NCBI GenBank assembly: GCA_009823505.1
Contig: VZQC01012293.1
Span: 443,100 to 507,099 of the forward strand
From: Rhizomys pruinosus
Taxonomy: Eukaryota; Chordata; Mammalia; Rodentia; Spalacidae
Direction of reading: 5' to 3'
DNA length: 64,000 bases
Both the position numbers and the translations under genes were made by a program. Numbering within the stretch: position 1 is the first letter of the stretch; the number at the start of each line of letters is the position of its first letter. The notes beneath the pieces are model-generated. The model was not told the origin of the DNA, ran no database searches, and saw only the letters and a list, made by a program, of their open reading frames with translations. Of this stretch, positions 56,704 through 64,000 are shown piece by piece.

Positions 56704-58130
56704 GTCAAACTGTCACCAACCTAACAGCTGGAAAGAAAAGATACAGCTTGCATTGGTGTAAAGAAGATGTGCCAGCAGAAAGGTTGGCCCATATGAAAAT
56801 TGAAAGGAAGAAAAGCCTCAGACTGTAACAGGCAACTAGAACCCCTCTATGGATAATACTCTGTAAAACTTTTATAAGAGTCTAAGAACGTTACCTCTAG
56901 GTGCGCAAAGTTTAATGCGAGAGACTTTCTCTACTCCCCCTTACATAGAACAAGGAGGCAATATGATAATGATGAGGTCAGGTTCTCTAACTGTAAATAG
57001 AGCCACTGTTATGGAGGTAATCTTTATAAAAACCGGTAAATACTGCCTTCTTTAATTGTACATAGAGATATAGGAATGTGAAAGGATTATTCTCTATTCA
57101 GACAAAATTATAATACTAAAGTCTCCTTAAGTGTGCATTTAAGGCAAACTATATTAATCAGGAGAGTCCGATATCGCAATGGTTATTCTACCAGGCAGAT
57201 GTTGGCCAGGGATCCAAGCCCCTCCCCCAAATGGTAAGGATTCTTGCCTGTAAATGGGATTCACCTGCACCAAAGAAGAGAGGCGTAAGGGCCCTGCTGT
57301 CAACACTGGGAATTTTCCCAACATACATGGGAAAGATGTATTGAGGACTGGCACTTGGCACGTTTAGAGTTGGTCTCTGGAATATCAACCCGAGATGTTA
57401 CCAAAGGCCACTAAACACATAAAGCAAATATAGATCTCTCTTGAGTCAAGAACAACTTGTCAGCAGCCAGCTACACCCTCACCTGCCTGGAATACTGTGT
57501 AGCATGTGGCAGCCATATGTCGTATATCCCAAATCTAATGGCTAGTAGCCTCTCTCCTTGGAGGAATAAACCGGATGGTTGATGCTCACAGGCTTACATC
57601 CTTTATGGTTTAGGAGATTTAAGTCACAGTAAGACCCTGTCATATTTTACAGAAAAAAGTGTAATTCAGCGATTAACAAACATCCAAACACTTCTGTTCT
57701 TACACCAAAGTAAAGTGTACCAAACATTAGTACCTGTTTATAACCTATATATTCTAATTGCTGGTTTGGCCCCCCCCTTCATTGTAGGATTGAAGTATTC
57801 TGGAAAACTGTCAGCGAAGAAAGGAAGACAGCCTATATTCAAGTCCAAAACAACAGCTCCAGAGAAAGTAGACTGTTTTGCCTCTCGTCCACCTGTGCCC
57901 CTTTTCTAAGCCTAGGGAGCAATCTGCAGAACAGGGGGCGTGGTAGAATGTAAGGGCTGCGATTGGGGTGAGTGGTGAAACTACAGCAATATAGCTTGAT
58001 TGTACATGCAAGCCCCCCCCCCCCTCAGCTGGATGGTGGGACCCTTGGGCTGTGTGGGTTTGGGCACAACTGCTTGCAAATTGGTTTTACATGAAGGATG
58101 CTTGTACTTATAAATTATTACTTATTGTTA
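56704..58130 (+). other. Unrecognised right part of the retro-insertion
   Basis: About 1.4 kb without recognisable repeat. A 64-codon + frame (57715-57909) ends before a CCTAGGGAGC stretch. Nothing identifies the source transcript. Confidence 0.35.
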
Positions 58131-58182
58131 AAAAATGAAAAAAAAATAAAGAAGTAATAGAAGAAAAATAAGACTATGCTGT

Positions 58183-58895
58183 AATTTGTAATACCTTCTG
58201 TTTTTTGGGTTTTTTTTTTTTTTACTCAGAAGGACAAAAATGGAAAAACAGTTACAATCCTGCATTGATTACTGATGAAGATACATTCTAAGAAATGTGA
58301 TGTTCTGAGAACACCTGAGTGTGTATAATTAATTACACAAACCAAGATGGAATGGGTCAGGTATTTAGTGCAGCTTCTGAGTGCAGTCAGGGTACCTGGT
58401 AAGCAGAGCTACCTGAGGCTGCACTGATGTGACTTGCCATAGTGTTTTACAAGCAAAGGTGTTTGTTATATAAGTAGAAAGAATACACTTTAAAAGAAAC
58501 TGATAAAACTATAGTAAATATATACACTAGGACCATAGTTGCTTGTTACTGATTATTCTGCATATAATTGCATGGGCTGGACTTCTATATATGATTGGTA
58601 GTACAGAAGGCTTGTTTATACTATCATCACCACGGTGTTACTGAGCCACATTGCAGCCATATCAGAATAAAGAAACAGTCTTATTCTTAGTTTTTAGTTT
58701 TGAAGCCAAGAGTGGATCCAAACTTTGAGATTTTTTTTTTTCTTTCCATGTCTCATGGAACTTTGTTCTTGAGCCAGGCTTTACCTATACTTTTATTGAA
58801 ACCTTCTTTCCAGCAAAAATTTGAGAAGTAGAAGCCAGGATCCACATTTTTATCATAGATAGACTCTTGCCCTTTGATTCCTAGGTCTAAAATAT

Positions 58896-58896
<1 letters not shown>
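58183..58896. other. No recognised feature
   Basis: Unique sequence with a T run near 58207; nothing recognised. Confidence 0.4.

Positions 58897-58935
<39 letters not shown>
58897..58935. repeat. (AC)n microsatellite
   Basis: Uninterrupted AC repeat of about 19 units. Confidence 0.97.
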
Positions 58936-58939
<4 letters not shown>

Positions 58940-59249
58940 CTTCTGGGTTATTCTCGCTGCTTTTAGTGAGAATAGCACACTGCTTTCAGCCCTTTGATAT
59001 GTTAATCAAGGACACTCACATTCATTCACTGTTTTGGGTGGAGGGCAAGGAGAGGGAGGTCCTGAGGGATTGAGGTCAGATGTCCAGGTAAGAAGAGCAT
59101 AGGGCTCAGTGTTTGTTTACAGTATAAACAGTGGCTTTTTGGTGTAAGGTTAAGTAAGTCACTAGTCCAGATTCTGTGCATAATGTAAAAGTCATTCCTG
59201 TAGCTACAACAAACTAGAGTGTCATTCAGATATACTAGTTTGGGTTACC
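58936..59249. other. No recognised feature
   Basis: Nothing recognised. Confidence 0.4.
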
Positions 59250-59490
59250 AGAGAAGGAATCTTTTTTTTTTTTTTTATGTGTGTGAATTTACTGTCTGCA
59301 TGTAGTTTTGTGCACCCATGTTGTGCAATGCTGCAGAGGTCAGAAGAAGATGTCAGATTCCCCTGGAACTGGAGTTAAAGATGGTTCTCAGCCACCATAT
59401 GGGTGCTGGGAATAGAACCCAGGTCCTCTGCAAGAGCAGTCGGTGCTCTCAACCACTAGGCCATCTCTCCAGCCCCAGAGAAGGAATCTT
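59250..59490 (-). mobile_element. B2 SINE with 14-bp target-site duplication
   Basis: AGAGAAGGAATCTT at 59250-59263 and 59477-59490 flanks the reversed body (59264-59476). It has one 17-bp unit. Confidence 0.95.
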
Positions 59491-59526
59491 GAGTCAATCT
59501 TTGAGACAGGATTTATTTTTCTTTCA

Positions 59527-59528
<2 letters not shown>

Positions 59529-59568
<40 letters not shown>
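59529..59568. repeat. (GT)n microsatellite
   Basis: Uninterrupted GT repeat of 20 units. Confidence 0.97.
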
Positions 59569-59571
<3 letters not shown>

Positions 59572-59792
59572 CAATTCTGGGGAAGGATCATAGTGGGCTA
59601 TGAATTTTAAACTCCATTGAAGACCTGATGGGAGTGTTCCTAGGTCTAGTCACAAATGACTGTTAGATGACTGAATAACCAATGGTCACTTAGCAAGTTG
59701 GGCAAAATGAAGGACAACCAGATGAGCTTTTGCTTTCACTGACTGGTTTTGCTTTTAGTAACACACACAGTACGCTGGAGCTGGTCTCTAGG

Positions 59793-59794
<2 letters not shown>
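59569..59794. other. Short spacer between microsatellites
   Basis: Nothing recognised. Confidence 0.4.

Positions 59795-59832
<38 letters not shown>
59795..59832. repeat. (GT)n microsatellite
   Basis: Uninterrupted GT repeat of 19 units. Confidence 0.97.
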
Positions 59833-59834
<2 letters not shown>

Positions 59835-60175
59835 CAACTCCTACCTTGTTTGAATGAACAATGAAATGGAGAGGGTTCTTTTGAAGTGGCTGTGTTCAGG
59901 TGACCCAGATCTGAGAAGGAGCACACATGAGCGGGTTTCTGCAATGTAAGCTTTACTTTGTGCAGAGGTGTCTCTAAAAGCAAATTGATCTCCATGTGGT
60001 CACTCTCTCTTACCTGTTGACAGAAGTCTGACTTCCAGAAAGAAAGTAAGTGATTTGGAGTTATGACATAGTGACAAGATGGCAGACAGGAAAGGGCCTC
60101 TGGGTCTTCTAGGGGGTATTTGGGGGGTAGACCAAAGCAATTTAGCTGTTAAATAAGATCTTTTGTTTTGTTTGT
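59833..60175. other. No recognised feature
   Basis: Nothing recognised. Confidence 0.4.
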
Positions 60176-60308
60176 TTTTAGGCAGGATCTTATTATAGCC
60201 TAGTTTGGTCTGGAACTTGCTATGTAGCTGAGGATGGCTTTGAACCTTGATCCTCTGCCTCTACTTCCCAAGTGCTGGGATTACAGGTGTGTGCTACTGG
60301 GCCTAGCT
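60176..60308 (-). mobile_element. Old B1-type SINE
   Basis: GGCAGGATCTTATTATAGCC, CTTGCTATGTAGCTGAGGAT and AGTGCTGGGATTACAGGTGT are a reversed, diverged 7SL-derived SINE, older than the other B1 copies. Confidence 0.8.
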
Positions 60309-60894
60309 CAGACAAGGTCATTTTTAAAGACTCTCCCATAAGGTTGGGCCTGGGCAAAAAGCCGAGATGGCATAGACAGGAAAGACCCTCCTTTCTTTCT
60401 TTTCCGGTCAGGCCAGATTCCCATGAGACCTCTGAACCTGAGACCCACCTCCAGATCTGAGCCCGTGACCTGGTTTAATTGGCCAGATTCCAACATGTCA
60501 CCATCTCTCCTACCCCCCATAAAAGGCTTTCCTGCCTCCCAGATGCACGCTTCCTCATGGTCCTAGAGGGCCATGGATTCTCCTGAGAGAGAGCACATTT
60601 CCTGGAATAAAAGCCTGCTTTGGCTTACTTTTAATTCAGACTGATTTGGCCTTTATCTCTGGGTCAGTACTTCTTAGCATGCTCATGGGAGCCCAAGCGT
60701 TTTGGTCATCTCGGTTGTTCAGAGCCCTTTATTCAGAGTTTTACCTGGCCGCTCTGCTGAGGATGATATTTCCAAGGTTCCCCCTTAGAAAATATTATTT
60801 CTGAGTTCACAATTTCTATAGTAGATGATATGGGGACCTGACTGTATTAGTACAATAATAAATGACTCATTTTGCTGGACACAGCACCTCCTTT
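60309..60894. other. No recognised feature
   Basis: An AATAAA in CCTGGAATAAAAGCCTGC (60602-60619) after a pyrimidine-rich stretch could be the end of an old LTR, but I cannot delimit one. Confidence 0.3.
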
Positions 60895-61060
60895 ACAGAT
60901 ATTATTATTTCATTTTGCAGATGAGGAGACCAAGGTGTAGAAAGGCCAAATCACTTGCCTCAGCTCACCCAGCTAATGAGGCGCGGACCCAGGCACTGAT
61001 CTTAGAACTGTCTTGTTCTAAAATCACCAATGCTTCTTGCCAGACACCTCCCTGTGCATC
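60895..61060 (-). mobile_element. MIR SINE
   Basis: CATTTTGCAGATGAGGAGAC, TCACTTGCCTCAGCTCACCC and AGCTAATGAGGCGCGGACCC are the reversed MIR core in order. The best-preserved MIR in the window. Confidence 0.85.
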
Positions 61061-62100
61061 ACTCCTGGGCCCCTTCTGAATTCTGCACAGCTAGGCAGTA
61101 CAGGTAGCATGTCAGGATGAATACCCATCTTCTACCCCCCACCCCAGGCCCCAATCTCCTATCAAGTCACAACAAGGGATTTGTTTCTAGAGATCAAACC
61201 AGTGATCCATCCATCTCCCTTCCTGCCCCTTGGGTTTGGCTGAATGGTGACAGCTGAGCTGGAGGTCGGAGGCTCCACAGCCCCAGGCGAGCAAACACCA
61301 TTGCATATTAGACGTGGGATGAAAATATCCCAGCTGACCCCAGACCTTCGCGTGCCCCAGAGCAGTAGATTTAATGAAGCGAGTGGCCAGGTGAGGTCAT
61401 AGACCAAATTCCAGGCATGTTTTGCCCACACCAGCTTACAGGTCTCCTTGCATCTCCTTGTCAGATTTATAGACACATCTGAATCTCATTTTTAAGATTC
61501 CATCCTCTAAGCTTTGATATACTTCTTTCTAATGCTTTTCTGCTGTGTCCTGAGGAGCCAGGCGGCACTTGCTTCTACCTTGCAATTAACATGAACAGAA
61601 GAAGAAAAGCTTAGTAGTCCCTAAGATTAACTTAGCAACATCAACACTGTTGGTGTCTTAGGGTACAGGAGAGAAATGGCGATTACTTTGAAAATGTTTT
61701 CTTACGTTTGGTCCCCTGCATTCTGTGTGCTGTCTAGGTATCCGCTGGTCACTTCAGCCTGCCAGGGGCGTCTCCTGCTGTTCATGCACCGTGGTTGGGC
61801 CCAGGAAGCCAATTGATAGTGGAATTTTGGGATCTGGTTATTTTACAAAGCAAAAATAGAAACAAGACTCCTTTTCCCTACCCCTTTCTTGCCTGGTAGG
61901 TGTATTTTGGTGTATTCCTTCCATGAAGACAGCCTCTTTAGCAGAAACACATTATTTTTTCTTAATTTTTGTTCTTTTCCTCTGTGAAGCAGAATTATCT
62001 TAGTTTCTATTTATTTGTTTGTTATATTTATTTATTAGCTTTTTTAATGAGGGTGAGTCTGGTCCACTGGGGCTGGCCAAAAGATCAAATTACACCACTG

Positions 62101-62102
<2 letters not shown>
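61061..62102. other. Unique sequence, no gene seen
   Basis: Repeat-free, with ORFs up to 104 codons that are unrecognised. It may belong with the conserved-looking block further right. Confidence 0.4.

Positions 62103-62149
<47 letters not shown>
62103..62149. repeat. (CT)n microsatellite
   Basis: Uninterrupted CT repeat of about 23 units. Confidence 0.97.
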
Positions 62150-62154
<5 letters not shown>

Positions 62155-62429
62155 CTCTCATCAATTTGGAGATCTCAGGATCTGCACTGGAACTTTTTTC
62201 AGATTACAGGGGTAGCAATACAATGGCTGAACTTCTGATGAATCCCCCAACGACTGATTCCACTTTCTAGCGCTTTCCAGGCCAGGCTGGCAAGTTCTTG
62301 TCTCTGGCATGGAACAAGGCAGTCAGCCCTGCACGGCTGAACAGAAGGACGGGTGATCTGATGTAGAAGCCGTGGTCAGGAGATCAAGTTGATTACATTG
62401 GCATTTTTCTTTGGAAAGTTGCAAAGCAT

Positions 62430-63250
62430 TGACATTAAAATACCCTCCCTATTAATTAAGGGTTTAATATAACAGGGGTGAAGCACGTTAATGAGCACCA
62501 TGGCGCCCTGGCTGCTGCATTAATGACTAAGCAAAGGGTCCCAGACTCTGGGCTTATCTGCCATTAGGCATCTCTGGGCTGGCAGGAAGAGCAAGCTGAC
62601 AAGACTTGCTGTGGAAATGATTGAGTTTCTCAAACAGCCTGTGTTATTTTAATGAGCCAGGGATATTGAGAACACGGTGCATTGATAAACTGGAGACATA
62701 ATGAAGGTTGTTTCTTCTCCCCTCATCTCTTTCCACCCCCCTTCAAATGAAGCAATTATTTCCCTGACCTCAGGAACTGCATTTCAAAGAGGTCTGAAGA
62801 CAGGCTTAGGCCTGCTGCTCTGGTGAATTCTGTGGTGCCCAATTACTGACTTCAGGAGTCAGCATTCTGGAGATTAGAGTCACGGGGCGTTCGCTTCACG
62901 GGCTCACTTCTAATAATATACCTTCCATGCGGACACCATTAACCTGCCTTTTCCAGTTAGCCAATAACTCTGGGGCTCAAGGCAAAATTGTTATCAGCTC
63001 TCTGGGGGTCAGGCCCCCACTCTAATTAGAAACAGGGGCATCTGCAAGGGAAAGTAATAAAAGCTGACAGTGAAGGGAGGCATGGTGAGAAGTCATTTCA
63101 GTCTTGGGACTTGCAGGAACAATATGTCTTTGAGGCTTAAAGAGTCACTACTCATTTAGGTGCTCTTAAAACCTATCTTGAGTTTTCCTGGCCAGTTTAT
63201 TCCTAAAAGCGGAGGGAGTAGAATTATTATGCATGCTGATCTTACTTAAA
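62430..63250. promoter_or_regulatory. Candidate developmental enhancer / conserved block
   Basis: About 800 bp without any repeat and with many homeodomain-type cores: ATTAATTAAG (62451), GTTAATGAG (62488), ATTAATGA (62519), TTTTAATGAG (62647), CAATTACTGA near 62840 and CTAATTAGA (63022). A GATA-type CTTATCTG is at 62553. No ORF of note. Function is inferred from motif density and absence of repeats. Confidence 0.35.
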
Positions 63251-63261
63251 TGTTGCTATTC

Positions 63262-63545
63262 AGACAGCTTTCTGTCACTGTAAAATAATACCCAAGATCA
63301 TCAACTTATAATAAGAAAAGGTTATTTTGGTTCCCAGTTTTGGAGGTTCCAGTCCATGCATACTTGGGCCCTGACTGTGGGACTTAGCAAGGCAGCTTCA
63401 CAGGAGCAAGACAGCTCCCCTCCTGGAGGAGAAAGAGAAAGAAGTAGGGTGGAGTCTTACAATCCCTCTCAGGGCCACGTTGTTCTCTATGTCCTGAGGA
63501 ACTCCCCGTAAGCCCCACCCCCTTGAAGTTTCCATAGTAGTGCAA
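63262..63545 (-). mobile_element. MaLR-type LTR fragment
   Basis: CAGCTTTCTGTCACTGTAAA, AAAAGGTTATTTTGGTTCCC, then AGCCCCACCCCCTTGAAGTT and CCATAGTAGTGC follow the reversed 3' half of an LTR of this group. Diverged. Confidence 0.5.
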
Positions 63546-63649
63546 ACCTGCAGACCAGTGCTTGATCCTTAAAGCCTCTCAGAGACATTCAAGATGGAAA
63601 TTATATCTGGGGATTCAGCGGCTCCTTCCCCTGGTTTCCAAGTCTGAAG

Positions 63650-63720
63650 AGGTGAATCATTTATTGAACTAAGCAAACACTTGCTGAGAGATACTGTATG
63701 CCAAACAGTGCTTGGCACAC
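63650..63720. mobile_element. Possible MIR or L2 relic
   Basis: TTATTGAACTAAGCAAACAC and GTATGCCAAACAGTGCTTGG resemble the common end motif of old mammalian MIR or L2 copies. Confidence 0.4.
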
Positions 63721-64000
63721 AGCTGACCCTTTCCTGTGAGGGGTGGAGAGAGAAGGAAGCCTAATGCCCAAGGGATCTGTGGTACATTCCAGTATCTTTT
63801 ATTTTTTTACACATTTTTTTATTTTTTATTTTTAAGGGATTCTACAATATAATGACACAGTTGTTTGCAGATAACATTGATGTTACTCAGTATGTCATAC
63901 AATTAGGTAATTGGTGCATTTTGCAAGTATCTATGTCCAAATTTTGAACAACCCAAGGTTCCCATAGTCCAGTTGGAGAAGCTTGTATGCACAGGCATGT
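63721..64000. other. No recognised feature
   Basis: T-rich patch at 63798-63835, then unique sequence to the end of the window. Confidence 0.4.

Larger units (their letters stand above)
54903..58182 (+). mobile_element. Probable 3.25-kb retro-insertion with 14-bp TSD
   Basis: TAAGACTATGCTGT occurs at 54903-54916 and at 58169-58182. The right copy follows an A-rich end (58130-58168), and the left copy sits in a TTAAGA context close to the L1 endonuclease preference TTAAAA. The interior has an unrecognised left part, an antisense L1 piece (55560-56703) and an unrecognised right part (56704-58130) with a C run at 58013-58024. The interior resembles no intact gene. It may be a retrocopy of a long transcript, or L1-mobilised genomic sequence. 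Confidence 0.55.

Noticed and set aside
61969..62270. Frames of 83-89 codons rich in serine and leucine
   Set aside because: They are translations of the CT microsatellite.

Overview
This window reads as intergenic or intronic DNA from a muroid rodent. The evidence is the repeat set: 7SL-derived B1, tRNA-derived B2, B3 and B4 (ID head plus B1 tail) SINEs, rodent-type L1 with Lx-like 3' ends, and many MaLR-like LTRs. B1 copies end in CTGTCTCAAAAAGAC and B2 copies carry an internal 17-bp repeat. Both differ from the mouse and rat consensus as I remember them, so another muroid lineage is likely; I cannot name the species. I found no intact protein-coding gene, rRNA, tRNA or CRISPR array. The open reading frames are short (under about 190 codons). 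Those I could recognise are L1 remnants and the rest look like chance ORFs. Repeat names are from memory of consensus sequences; no database was searched.

Layout. 0-14 kb: mostly unique DNA with old LTRs, an antisense L1 piece, B1/B2 copies, MIR and L2 relics, and two unique blocks (4.3-4.7 kb, 8.46-8.81 kb) that may be conserved non-coding elements. 14.2-26 kb: a roughly 4.4-kb segment is present twice in direct orientation (14418-18822 and 21327-25714). Both outer edges of the second copy abut L1 sequence, and that copy carries dense single-base indels concentrated in its L1 and B1 parts, which looks like unpolished long-read sequence. 26-32 kb: an unrecognised tract, then a MaLR-like LTR split by a young-looking 449-bp solo LTR with a perfect 5-bp target-site duplication. 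33-49 kb: LTRs, L1 3' ends, and a recurrent composite SINE made of a B2 head fused to a whole B1 (three loci with the same junction, two with clear flanking direct repeats). 50-59 kb: B1, B2, LTR, antisense L1, and a probable 3.25-kb retro-insertion (54917-58168) with a 14-bp target-site duplication and an A-rich end. 59-64 kb: microsatellites, MIR, and a homeodomain-core-rich unique block (about 62.43-63.25 kb) that is the best enhancer candidate.

No genes work together here. What the window records is repeat activity: nested insertions, SINE chimerism, L1 and LTR fragments joined at rearrangement points, and a duplication that may be partly an assembly artefact.
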